Assembly (NCBI GenBank): GCA_015066005.1
Contig: SVPF01000016.1
Location: 1-52,942 of the forward strand
DNA length: 52,942 bases
Origin: Oscillospiraceae bacterium
GTDB taxonomy: Bacteria > Bacillota > Clostridia > Oscillospirales > Acutalibacteraceae
Direction: 5' to 3'
Numbering within the stretch: the stretch's first letter is position 1; each line of letters opens with the position of its first letter. Positions 1 through 7,586 of the stretch are shown here, one piece after another. A program made the translations under genes and the position numbers. The notes below the pieces were generated by a model that was not told the origin of the DNA, did no database searches, and saw only the letters and a list, made by a program, of their open reading frames with translations.

Positions 1-259
1 CAATTTTATTTTTTCCCTGATGTAATATGAATGGATATGAAGTTCGGGAAAACAAGTAAAATAAAGGATTTGATGAAATATGAAGATGTGTGAATTGTTG
101 GAGAAACTTTTCCCCACAATGAAGCCGCTTGATTAAGAAAACCCTTTATTTATGCAGGTTTTCAGGGTTTTGAAACTGTCAAAAAAGGCATTTTACCCAC
201 GATTTACCCATAGAACCCGAAGCTTTCCTGAAAAGTTATGAGAACTTAATAAGGTTTTT

Positions 260-296
260 GCAGGTATCAAAGCGATTTGATACCTGCTTTTTTCTT
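260..296 (+). terminator. Strong rho-independent terminator, upstream gene not in window
   Basis: A perfect 12-bp stem (260-271 with 276-287, sequence GCAGGTATCAAA) closes a GCGA tetraloop and is followed on the plus strand by a T-run at 288-293. It would end a plus-strand transcript entering from the left edge. I see no convincing coding sequence in 1-259, so the gene it serves lies mostly or wholly outside the window, or was lost in a rearrangement. The rest of 1-445 holds no supportable gene. Confidence 0.75.
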
Positions 297-404
297 TCCA
301 CCCGCCCATCTTTTTTTTGCATAATTCATAAAGAAGATAATAGATGAATTTAAGAATATTTTGCGGTGCTTTTTATCGCCCATAAAATATTCTGTTTTAA
401 GGGT

Positions 405-440
405 TAAAGAAAAAGGTTGGGTGGACGGAATCGTCCACCC
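405..440 (-). terminator. Terminator of the chimeric recombinase gene
   Basis: A perfect 9-bp stem (GGGTGGACG at 419-427 with 432-440, loop 428-431) lies 5 bp beyond the stop of the minus-strand recombinase-like gene. On the minus strand it is followed by a T-rich stretch (AACCTTTTTCTTT). Confidence 0.7.
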
Positions 441-445
441 GAAAA

Positions 446-1003
446 TCAACCTAAATAGATTTGCCCTGCAAAACGAGACATTGTCTGCTTAACAAACTCC
501 TCGTGGACATCCGTATAGATGTCCAAAGTGGTTTTGGCATCATTGTGCCCCATAAGGTATTGTACAATCTTAACATCAATGCCGCTGTTGGGTTCACAAC
601 ACTTCTCAATCATACGAGTGCAATACGAGTGTCGCAACATATGGTTAGTCTGGTGTGGAAGATATACGGGGTCTCGTTTTTCCAATGAAGCAACCTCTTT
701 TTCGTTAGCATTGTATTTGTTGATGATACTGTCAATGGCATCGTTCGCACTTTTGGGGCTCAATACTAAACCATAGCGATTAAGAAAGACCCAACCACTA
801 TAACCGTCAATAACGATATTTCTGTCAGGAAGTGTCTTTTGCCGTCCGGTAAACAAACCTACGGCACAGGGCACGATGATAAACAATGTCCACCAACCTT
901 CAAAGAAGATGTCAATGTTCGTTATGTTTAATGCGTTCAGTGCAAATAACGCACCTGCTGCAATAAGCACGATTCCCCATAAAAAACTACTTGCCTTTTT
1001 CAT
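446..1003 (-). pseudogene. Chimera: small membrane protein N-terminus joined to tyrosine recombinase C-terminus
   Basis: Start chosen at ATG 1003 because it follows AGAAGGAA at good spacing; 185 codons. Residues 1-53 give two hydrophobic segments (FLWGIVLIAAGALFALNAL and WWTLFIIVPCAVGLF), as in DUF5668/LiaF-like N-terminal membrane modules. From about residue 54 (near base 844) the sequence becomes the C-terminal half of a Tn916/phage-type tyrosine recombinase: an IDGYSG segment, LRHSYC (box II His/Arg) near 124, LMGH, and the catalytic Tyr near 163 in DIYTDV. The box I Arg, the Lys region and the core/arm-binding domains are absent, so strand exchange is unlikely. The frame stays open across the junction. 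Either a real deletion or fusion scar from a mobile element, or a misassembly at a repeated integrase. Confidence 0.7.
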
Positions 1004-1142
1004 TTCCTTCTTTCTTTTTAGATACAAACTTATTCCAAAGAATAATAATTCCTCGTTTCGTTCCGAAAGCAATAGTATATAAAACGAGGTAAATGCCTAA
1101 TTCAAGCCAAAAGCTTTCAGAGAAAAACACTTTTAGCAACAC
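987..1142 (-). CDS. Possible small membrane peptide or gene remnant
   Basis: A short reading frame ends 16 bp inside the start of the recombinase chimera, so the two would be translationally coupled. It encodes one hydrophobic stretch (SFWLELGIYLVLYTIAFG) followed by a basic tail rich in Lys. No ATG is available after the upstream Rrf2 stop; GTG or TTG near 1142-1130 are the only starts, with a weak ribosome binding site. It may be the C-terminal remnant of a membrane protein cut by the same event that made the chimera. I do not recognise a family. Confidence 0.3.
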   Translation of the reverse strand: MLLKVFFSESFWLELGIYLVLYTIAFGTKRGIIILWNKFVSKKKEGNEKGK

Positions 1143-1174
1143 GACATCTTTATTTTCTTGCTTGTTTGTTTTAC

Positions 1175-1576
1175 TTATTTCATTAAATCTGCAAGAGTTA
1201 TACCGTCGAAATAGTTGTTTACCATATTGTAAAACTCTGTCCACATAGGAAGTGTGGGGCATTTATCAGCGCGGTCGCACTTTTCGGCATTGCACTGAAG
1301 ACAGGTGACGGGGGCGAGATCCCCTTCGGCGAGTCTTAAAATATCTCCAACTCTGTACTCTTTTGGCTCTTTCGAAAGACGGTAGCCTCCGCCCTTGCCA
1401 TGAACGCCCTCGACATAATTATTTTTTGAGAGTACCGGCATAATTCTTTCGATATATTTAAGCGATAGTCCTTGGCGCTCAGCTACTTTTTTCATTGCAA
1501 TATACCCGTCGCTTCGATTATCTGCAAGATCGAGCATTACTCGCAAAGCATATCTGCCCCTTGTAGAAATCAACAT
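1175..1576 (-). CDS. Rrf2-family transcriptional regulator (IscR/CymR-like)
   Basis: 133 residues, the usual Rrf2 length. The N-terminal winged helix (MLISTRGRYALRVMLDLA, then a recognition helix around LSLKYIERIM) and the KGGGYRLS wing turn are typical. Cys92, Cys95, Cys100 and Cys106 form a ligand cluster like those binding a [2Fe-2S] or [4Fe-4S] centre in IscR/NsrR/RsrR; CymR-type cysteine regulators usually lack it, so Fe-S or redox sensing is favoured. Its ATG overlaps the metH stop by one base (TAATG), making it the last gene of the methionine operon and suggesting it is co-expressed with, and may control, sulfur or Fe-S metabolism. Target unknown. Confidence 0.85.
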   Translation of the reverse strand: MLISTRGRYALRVMLDLADNRSDGYIAMKKVAERQGLSLKYIERIMPVLSKNNYVEGVHGKGGGYRLSKEPKEYRVGDILRLAEGDLAPVTCLQCNAEKCDRADKCPTLPMWTEFYNMVNNYFDGITLADLMK

Positions 1577-3984
1577 TATACCTTACCCCCCCCAATAATA
1601 TTCTCTGCATAGCGAACGGCTTCCATTGCGTCCTTTGCGTATTTATCTGCACCAATTTTATCAGCGTACTCCTGTGTTAAAACTGCACCGCCGACAACGG
1701 TTTTGCACCAAGGCGCCTTAGCCTTTAGTTGCTTGATGGTTTCTTCCATAGCAGGCACAGTGGTGGTCATAAGAGCACTAAGACCTGCAAGAGGTGCATG
1801 AAGCTCAACGACCTTTTGGACGATTTGCTCGGGCGGCACGTCCTTTCCAAGATCCACCACATTAAAGCCGTAGTTTTCAAGTAAAAGCTTCACGATATTT
1901 TTGCCGATATCGTGAATATCTCCGTAAACTGTGGCAATTACAAAAGTACCTTTATCGGCGGATTTTTCACCGCCTGCCATAAACGATTTTATGACTTCAA
2001 AGGCACTTTTGGCGGCTTCAGCACTCATAAGCAGCTGTGGTAAATATACTGTCTTTTCTTCAAAGCCTTTACCTACGGTATTGAGTGCGGGTATAATTTC
2101 GTTATTAACAATTTCAAGTGGGTCAACACTTAAAAGAATGGATTTTGTAAGTTCTGCCGCCTTTTCCTTAAAACCCTTAATTACCGCTCGCTGAAGCTCG
2201 GAAGAAAATTCTTCAGCACTCTTTTTTGTTTCAGCGGTTGTAGCAGGTGCAGTAACGGTAAACAGGTCTGCTGCACAGATATATTCAGCGCAGTTTTCGT
2301 CCATTCCTTTAAGCGCCTTATAGGTGTAATAGGTCTTCATCATATCGGCAGAATACGGGTTCATAATCGCAGCCGAAAGACCGTTTTCAAGAGCCAAAGC
2401 GAAAAACGTGCCATTTACAGCATCTCTGTTCGGCAGTCCGAAAGAAATGTTTGAAACTCCGAGGGATGTATGGCAACCGAGCTTATTTTTTATGGTTTTA
2501 AGCGAGGACAGAGTGGCAAGAGCCGCTTTGTTGTCAGAGCTTATGGTCATAGCCAGCGTGTCGAAAATGATATCCTTTCTTTCGATGCCGTATTTTGCGG
2601 CGGTATCGAGTATCTTTTCGGCAATTTTCACTCTACCTTCAGCCGTTTCAGGAATACCATCCTCATCTAAAGTAAGGGCAACCACCACGCCGCCGTATTT
2701 TTTAACCATCGGAAATACGGTTTCCATGCTTTCTCGTTTACCGTTTACGGAATTAATCATCGCTTTACCGTTATAACGACGAAGCGCCGCTTCCATTGCA
2801 GTAACATCGGCGGTATCAATCTGTAAAGGTAGGTCGGTAACTGACTGCAATTCACAAACGGCATTTTTTAGCATCTCCACTTCGTCAATATCGGGAAGTC
2901 CTACGTTGACATCAAGTATGTCAACACCCTTTTCCTGCTGATTGACACCCTCAGACAGAATATAATCCATATCGTTATCAAGCAGTGCCTGTTTAAAGCG
3001 CTTTTTACCCGTAGGATTGATACGCTCACCGATAAGGATCGGCTTTTCGCCGAATTCTACGGCGTGGGTATAAGAAGATACCGTTGTTATATTCTTGTTA
3101 TGGGTAGGCACCGGTGCAAAATCACAAGTTTTCTGATATAAAGCCTTGATATATTCCGGTGTCGTACCGCAGCAACCGCCCACAACACGAACCCCTTGTT
3201 TTATAAGTTCGTCTACTTCATCCGAAAACTCATCGGCTGTTACATCAAAAATGGTTTTTCCGTCTACCGATTTAGGAAGTCCTGCATTGGGCTTGAGTAT
3301 AACGGGAACAGATGCATACGTCAGCAGTTCCTCTGCAACCGGGCGAAGCTGTTTGGGGCCGAGCGAACAGTTCGCACCCAAGGCATCAACACCCATACCC
3401 TCAAGAAGCGCAACCATGGCGGCAGGTGTTGCACCCGTCATTAGTTTGCCCTCTTCGCCGTAGGCGTTGGAAACGATTACGGGAAGGTTGCTGTTTTCCT
3501 TGGCGGCAAGGAGAGCGGCTTTGGTTTCGTAGGAATCGTTCATTGTTTCAATGATAATGAGGTCTACGCCGTATTTAACGCCGAGCTTTACGGTTTTTGC
3601 AAATACATTTACCGCATCCTCAAAATCAAGATCACCCAAAGGTTTTAACAGTTTTCCCGAAGGGCCGATATCAAGAGCAATAAATTTTTCGCCTTTCTGT
3701 ACCGAAAGGGCTCTTGCTCTATTTGCATTAGCGACAGCCGCTTTGATTATTTCTTCAAGTTCATCCTCTGAAAATTTAAGTATATTGGCGCCAAAGGTAT
3801 TGGTACAAACAATATTACTGCCCGCATCAAAATAGGATTTGTGAATACTTGTAATCACGTCGGAGTGCGACAAATTCCAGCGTTCAGGATGCTCACCGGG
3901 GCGAAGTCCTTGCGCCTGTAACAGCGTTCCCATACCTCCGTCAAGATAAACTATGTTATTTTTTAAATATTCTCTGAAATTCAT
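1576..3984 (-). CDS. metH: Cobalamin-dependent methionine synthase, short form lacking the reactivation domain
   Basis: 802 residues, against ~1,200 for the full-length enzyme. It transfers a methyl group from methyl-tetrahydrofolate to homocysteine. Domains in order: homocysteine methyltransferase (1-290; Zn ligands Cys206 and Cys271-Cys272 in GGCCGTTP), pterin-binding barrel (~310-570), B12-binding cap (~590-670) and Rossmann B12 domain (~680-800) with the base-off ligand motif DIHDIG. The C-terminal AdoMet reactivation domain is missing but is supplied by the gene immediately upstream, whose stop abuts this ATG. Such split enzymes are known in Thermotoga and Clostridia. The gene ends in a run of eight G residues (1586-1593) just before its stop. 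Confidence 0.93.
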   Translation of the reverse strand: MNFREYLKNNIVYLDGGMGTLLQAQGLRPGEHPERWNLSHSDVITSIHKSYFDAGSNIVCTNTFGANILKFSEDELEEIIKAAVANANRARALSVQKGEKFIALDIGPSGKLLKPLGDLDFEDAVNVFAKTVKLGVKYGVDLIIIETMNDSYETKAALLAAKENSNLPVIVSNAYGEEGKLMTGATPAAMVALLEGMGVDALGANCSLGPKQLRPVAEELLTYASVPVILKPNAGLPKSVDGKTIFDVTADEFSDEVDELIKQGVRVVGGCCGTTPEYIKALYQKTCDFAPVPTHNKNITTVSSYTHAVEFGEKPILIGERINPTGKKRFKQALLDNDMDYILSEGVNQQEKGVDILDVNVGLPDIDEVEMLKNAVCELQSVTDLPLQIDTADVTAMEAALRRYNGKAMINSVNGKRESMETVFPMVKKYGGVVVALTLDEDGIPETAEGRVKIAEKILDTAAKYGIERKDIIFDTLAMTISSDNKAALATLSSLKTIKNKLGCHTSLGVSNISFGLPNRDAVNGTFFALALENGLSAAIMNPYSADMMKTYYTYKALKGMDENCAEYICAADLFTVTAPATTAETKKSAEEFSSELQRAVIKGFKEKAAELTKSILLSVDPLEIVNNEIIPALNTVGKGFEEKTVYLPQLLMSAEAAKSAFEVIKSFMAGGEKSADKGTFVIATVYGDIHDIGKNIVKLLLENYGFNVVDLGKDVPPEQIVQKVVELHAPLAGLSALMTTTVPAMEETIKQLKAKAPWCKTVVGGAVLTQEYADKIGADKYAKDAMEAVRYAENIIGGGKV

Positions 3985-4646
3985 TAGACACCTCTGAATG
4001 TGCAGTCTTTGTTATCGCAAAAAGCACATTTGTTAGTTATTGTGTTTTCTTTTTTACCGCCAAGTCCCACTATTGCCGTAACCGATTTGGACGGTGACAT
4101 AAGCAGACTGTCGGTTAAGGTCAGCCCTATCTGCTTTTCGGGGGAAAGCACGGCAAACATATCCTTTTGAGCCGCAAGCGGTAAATCGCCGTAACCGGGA
4201 CTAAAGCGTGGCTTTGTACCAATGTTATACTCTTTTGAGATATCGGCGCAAAAAGCATCACAAAGCGCCTCAATACGTTCAGCACCGATAGCCTGAAACA
4301 TCAGCGCTTTTGAGGGAGAAATCCGTCCGTATTTGGCAATAAGACGGTCAATTCCGACACCGACGGTTGCGGCAAACAGTATGGCACTTTTGCAGCCGCT
4401 TAAATCAAACGATAAATCCTTTGACCGCAACGTGAATGCACCGAAATCACAAATATCATCACGTATTTTTACATCAAACAGACGGTAGCACACCCTATAG
4501 GTAAGCTCCGTCTTAATTTCATTGATGCAGGATTTTAAAAGCGCAGTTATTTCGCCGTCTGCCTCTTTACAGCCTGCATACCGTAAAATTTCCTTTTCAC
4601 AAAAAGGCGGTTCGGTAAAGGTTTTATTTAAAATCACAGAATTCAT
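3984..4646 (-). CDS. Stand-alone methionine synthase activation-domain protein
   Basis: 220 residues. The segment RFSPGYGDLPLAAQ matches the AdoMet-binding RxSPGY-type motif of the MetH reactivation domain, which reductively remethylates oxidised cobalamin using SAM. Two C-terminal Cys pairs (CAFCDNKDC) are an extra feature that may bind metal. It overlaps metF by 4 bp (ATGA) and is followed directly by metH, so the three are expected to be made together as a two-part methionine synthase plus its methyl-folate supplier. Confidence 0.85.
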   Translation of the reverse strand: MNSVILNKTFTEPPFCEKEILRYAGCKEADGEITALLKSCINEIKTELTYRVCYRLFDVKIRDDICDFGAFTLRSKDLSFDLSGCKSAILFAATVGVGIDRLIAKYGRISPSKALMFQAIGAERIEALCDAFCADISKEYNIGTKPRFSPGYGDLPLAAQKDMFAVLSPEKQIGLTLTDSLLMSPSKSVTAIVGLGGKKENTITNKCAFCDNKDCTFRGV

Positions 4647-5521
4647 TTTCCTAACATATCCGAAAGATTATTTTGAATTTTTGCCGCCACATCGGGCTTG
4701 TTCATCGAGTAAACGTGAACATTGGTAATGCCGTTCGCATATAAATCGATGATCTGATCAGTAGCATAGGCGATCCCTGCTTGTTTCATAGCGGCAGGGT
4801 CGGCACCGAATTTATCCACAAGGCTTTTGAAGCGCTGCGGCATAAACGAGCCCGAAAGCTTAATAGCGCGGGCAACCTGATTTGCGTTTGTGATAGGCAT
4901 AATGCCAGGAATTACAGGCACAGTGATGCCTGCCTCACGAATCTTATAAAGGAAATTATATAAAAGATTGTTATCAAAAAACATCTGCGTGGTCAGAAAG
5001 TCACAGCCTGCATCCACTTTCTCTTTAAGTCTTTTAATATCATCCTTTTGATTTGCGCTTTCGGGATGAATTTCGGGATAGCAAGCGCCGCCGATACAAA
5101 AATCGGGGTTGGTCTCTTTAAGTTCTAAAACAAGGTCAATGGCGTGCTTATAGTCCCAATCGCTTCGGTCGGCATTTTGGAGTTCGGCAGGAATATCTCC
5201 TCTGAGTGCCATAATATTCTCTATTCCTGCCGCTTTTATTTCTTCAATTTTCTTTCTTACGGTGTCCCTTGTCGATGAAACACAGGTAAGATGTTCAAGT
5301 GTTGGAACGCCATAAAGTTTTTTTATGTTTTTTGCAATATCAAGCGTATATTCACTTGTGCCGCCGCCTGCACCGTATGTAACACTCATAAAGGCAGGAC
5401 GAAGCCTTGCAATTTCCTCCGTGGCAGCTTTCACACTTTCAAAGCTTGTCTCACTTTTAGGCGGAAAAACCTCGAAAGAGAGAGATAATTTGTTTTGAGT
5501 AATTATATCAATAATTTTCAT
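4643..5521 (-). CDS. metF: 5,10-methylenetetrahydrofolate reductase
   Basis: 292 residues, standard MetF length. It reduces methylene-THF to methyl-THF, the methyl donor for the MetH encoded downstream. The N-terminal SFEVFPPKS motif, the conserved SVTYGAGG loop, EHLTCV, MALRGDIP and the FLTTQMFFDN segment line an FAD-binding TIM barrel. First gene of the operon metF - activation domain - metH - Rrf2, with a promoter just upstream (5555-5584). Confidence 0.95.
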   Translation of the reverse strand: MKIIDIITQNKLSLSFEVFPPKSETSFESVKAATEEIARLRPAFMSVTYGAGGGTSEYTLDIAKNIKKLYGVPTLEHLTCVSSTRDTVRKKIEEIKAAGIENIMALRGDIPAELQNADRSDWDYKHAIDLVLELKETNPDFCIGGACYPEIHPESANQKDDIKRLKEKVDAGCDFLTTQMFFDNNLLYNFLYKIREAGITVPVIPGIMPITNANQVARAIKLSGSFMPQRFKSLVDKFGADPAAMKQAGIAYATDQIIDLYANGITNVHVYSMNKPDVAAKIQNNLSDMLGK

Positions 5522-5554
5522 AACGGTGTTCCTTTTTACAAAATCTTACAAAGT

Positions 5555-5584
5555 ATTATACACCCAAGCAGGTAGGTAAATCAA
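5555..5584 (-). promoter_or_regulatory. Sigma-A type promoter of the metF operon
   Basis: On the minus strand: TTGATT (-35, 5579-5584), 18-bp spacer, TATAAT (-10, 5555-5560), then AAAAGGA ahead of metF. The ~70 bp leader is too short for a SAM-I or cobalamin riboswitch, and none is visible. Confidence 0.65.
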
Positions 5585-5593
5585 GCCGTTTTT

Positions 5594-5881
5594 TCAAATG
5601 TCGCAGCAATGACCGCAACTTTCGCATTCGGGGAAGGCTTTTTTATCATAATCAATGCCGTTCTTTTCAAAATAATCCTGCAATGCCTTTTTAATTGCTT
5701 CTTCTGCCAGCACAGAGCAGTGGAGCTTATGTGCCGGCAGACCGTCGAGAGCTTCAACAACCGCTTTGTTGGTGAGTGCAAGAGCCTCCGAGACAGGCTT
5801 GCCCTTAATAAGCTCAGTTGCCATTGAACTGGATGCGATAGCCGAGCCACACCCAAAGGTCTCAAATTTAAGTTCTGACAT
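5594..5881 (-). pseudogene. N-terminally truncated NifU/IscU-like Fe-S scaffold
   Basis: 95 residues corresponding to the C-terminal two thirds of clostridial NifU/IscU proteins. FGCGSAIASSSMATELIKG holds the second cluster Cys and LHCSVLAEEAI the third. The ~45-50 N-terminal residues of the family, including the first ligand Cys (NPxCGD), are absent. The tail carries an extra CESCGHCC motif. Despite the truncation the ATG has a fair ribosome binding site (AAAGGAAA) and a promoter-like sequence upstream. It could be a decaying fragment or a re-started short protein; with one of three scaffold cysteines missing it is unlikely to assemble clusters normally. Confidence 0.65.
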
Positions 5882-5929
5882 AATTTTTATTTCCTTTCAT
5901 AATCGAATATTTGATGTGTTTTTGTGATG

Positions 5930-5958
5930 ATTATATACATCGACACATTCGACCAAAA
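5930..5958 (-). promoter_or_regulatory. Possible promoter ahead of the truncated NifU-like gene
   Basis: TATAAT (5930-5935, minus strand) with a weak -35, TTTTGG, 17 bp upstream (5953-5958). Confidence 0.4.
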
Positions 5959-5982
5959 CGGAAATTGGCTCTGACAAGCTTT

Positions 5983-6276
5983 TCAAAATAGTTTTCCATA
6001 GGGGATTACCTGCCTTGTAAAATATAAATCGGAAGACTCCGATAAAGTCTCCCGATCATAAACAACCATATCAAAGTGGCCGGTACCGGTAAGACCAAAC
6101 ACGCTAGTCTTTTCTTCGCCGGTTTCCTTGCATTTAAGTGCCTCATCAATTGCCACACGAATAGCGTGAGAGCTTTCGGGAGCAGGAAGGATGTCTTCGA
6201 CTCTTGCAAAGTATTCCGCCGCCTCAAATACATCGGTCTGTTTTACGCTTACTGCCTCCAAAAGTACTTGATATCC
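5983..6276 (-). pseudogene. C-terminal fragment of a TrpB-like PLP enzyme
   Basis: About 80 residues match the C-terminal end of TrpB2-type tryptophan synthase beta proteins: AVSVKQTDVFEAAEYFARVE, then LPAPESSHAI, the ALKCKETGEEKT helix and FGLTGTGHFDM. Everything N-terminal, including the PLP lysine region, is missing, and after FDM the sequence departs from the family (ending in YFTRQVIPYGKLF). The frame upstream of ~6276 runs into a hairpin (6294-6331) without homology. This is a gene remnant lying beside the NifU-like remnant. Confidence 0.7.
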
Positions 6277-6293
6277 CTCACTACTCCATATAG

Positions 6294-6331
6294 AAAAATG
6301 CAGTACAACCTCTCGGTTATACTGCATTTTT
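6294..6331. terminator. Bidirectional hairpin terminator
   Basis: A 17-bp stem (AAAAATGCAGTACAACC at 6294-6310 with 6315-6331, TCTC loop, one C-A mismatch that is a G-U pair on the minus strand). Its A/T ends supply a T-run in both directions. It would end the minus-strand yfcE-like transcript. A weaker GCGTAA...TTACGC pairing (6351-6378) lies between it and that gene. Confidence 0.6.
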
Positions 6332-6422
6332 CCTTGTTCCCACTCGGTTTGCGTAAAACTTCGCTAACGACATTACGCTTTTCTCCAATGGGTGTTTTTA
6401 AAAAAATTATAAGAATATCGAT

Positions 6423-6968
6423 TTAGATTTTAAATTGCTTATAAACCACACCGGTTTCAAGGTTTTTCCATAAAAATTCGCCCTTTTCATAAATCATATA
6501 GCTGTGGGGGGAATTTTCCTTTGGAATAGATACCGAACCGCAGTTCATATAAATTTTACCGTCAAGGTCTACTATTTCGGGCACGTGGGTGTGACCGCCA
6601 AGCAAAATGTCACCCTTTGCCATTTCGGGCAGGTTATCCTTTCCGTAAATATGGCCGTGGCTTAAATAAAGGGTTCTATTGTCAAGCGGCATGGTTTTAT
6701 AATCAGCCATTATGGGAAACTGAAGCACCATTTGGTCAACCTCGGCATCGCAGTTGCCCCTTACGCACAAAAGCATATCCTCAAGCGGATTAAGCATTGC
6801 AATAACCTCTTTAGGTGCGTAGCCCTTAGGTAAATCGTTTCGGGGACCGTGGTATAAAATATCGCCTAAAATAAGCACCTTTTCGGGCTTTTCGGCTTCA
6901 ATCGCCTTTAAAAGTAAATCACAATAATATGCACTGCCGTGAATATCTGACGCTATTAAAAATTTCAT
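6423..6968 (-). CDS. YfcE/MJ0936-type metallophosphoesterase
   Basis: 181 residues, the family length. Calcineurin-like metal-binding motifs occur in order: ASDIHGS near the start (D-x-H), LGDILYHG (GD), RGNCD (GNxD), then LSHGH and GGHTH. Members hydrolyse phosphodiesters in vitro; the cellular substrate is generally unknown. The ATG overlaps the stop of the flavin-reductase-like gene (ATGA), so the two are co-translated. Confidence 0.88.
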   Translation of the reverse strand: MKFLIASDIHGSAYYCDLLLKAIEAEKPEKVLILGDILYHGPRNDLPKGYAPKEVIAMLNPLEDMLLCVRGNCDAEVDQMVLQFPIMADYKTMPLDNRTLYLSHGHIYGKDNLPEMAKGDILLGGHTHVPEIVDLDGKIYMNCGSVSIPKENSPHSYMIYEKGEFLWKNLETGVVYKQFKI

Positions 6969-7462
6969 TCCTTAACCAACACCTTTTCAATTTTTCCAAA
7001 AATCATTTTGTGGTAATCCTTTTCGCCATACCATTTAAGCGGAGCCTTATCGGTAAAGCATTCCTCTTTCATTTCCTGCACATATTGCTTTTTGCAAATT
7101 ATAACAAGGCGCGCTTCCTTAAAATAAACCGTATTATCGGCAAAAATGGGTGTTAAACCTGTCATTTCGGTTTTGTTAACTTCCCTACCGCTTAATTTGC
7201 CGCAAATTTTGTGAATATCCTTGTTATCACCGTAAAAAGAAAGGGCATAATAATCACAGTCATTAACAAACTGCATAGTGTATCTTTGCGGGCGGATTAC
7301 CGCAACTGCAGTATCAGCCCCCCACATTTCACCTAAAAATCCCCAAGAGGCTGTCATCATATTGTGACCGTTTTCATCCCCTGCAGAAATTAACATCCAT
7401 TCGTTTGAAATTAAATCAATTATATTTTCTTTAATTTCTTTTGCGCTTATTTCTTTAAACAA
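6965..7462 (-). CDS. Flavin-reductase-like / FMN-binding split-barrel protein
   Basis: About 165 residues. The N-terminal MMTASWGFLGEMW and AVAVIRPQRYT segments and the ALSFYG strand match flavin reductase-like FMN-binding folds used by small flavoproteins of unknown partner. No ATG is available; TTG 7462 (or TTG 7465) lies 5-8 nt after AAAGGTG and is preferred to the GTG at 7471 that overlaps the ribosome binding site. Translationally coupled to the downstream phosphoesterase. Confidence 0.78.
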   Translation of the reverse strand: MFKEISAKEIKENIIDLISNEWMLISAGDENGHNMMTASWGFLGEMWGADTAVAVIRPQRYTMQFVNDCDYYALSFYGDNKDIHKICGKLSGREVNKTEMTGLTPIFADNTVYFKEARLVIICKKQYVQEMKEECFTDKAPLKWYGEKDYHKMIFGKIEKVLVKE

Positions 7463-7497
7463 CAATATCACACCTTTAACAGAATAATTTATATTCT

Positions 7498-7581
7498 TGT
7501 TGCGTCAGCAACATATCGAGTGTTGCTACACATATCGAGTCATTTATGACATATCGAGAATCCGTTCAGGATTCATATCGA
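7498..7581. repeat. Left hairpin array (four hairpins, ATATCGA linkers)
   Basis: Hairpins: TGTTGC/GCAACA (7498-7513, GTCA loop); GTGT/ACAC (7520-7531); GTCAT/ATGAC (7539-7550); GAATCC/GGATTC (7558-7574, GTTCA loop). Each is followed by ATATCGA, with repeat-to-repeat steps of 19, 19 and 24 bp. The stems differ in sequence from one another while the linker is constant. Confidence 0.9.
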
Positions 7582-7586
7582 AAAAC

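Noticed and set aside
1-259. A plus-strand gene end before the terminator at 260
   Set aside because: Only very short frames are open and none resembles a known protein; direct GGGTAAA-like words near 195-215 were too weak to call an attachment site.
267-449. A 60-residue minus-strand frame across the two left terminators
   Set aside because: It overlaps hairpin terminators, has no ribosome binding site and no recognisable sequence.
1586-1593. Programmed frameshift at the eight-base G run near the end of metH, fusing it to the Rrf2 gene
   Set aside because: A -1 shift there meets a stop codon at once, before the Rrf2 start, so no fusion would form; the TAATG overlap already explains coupling.
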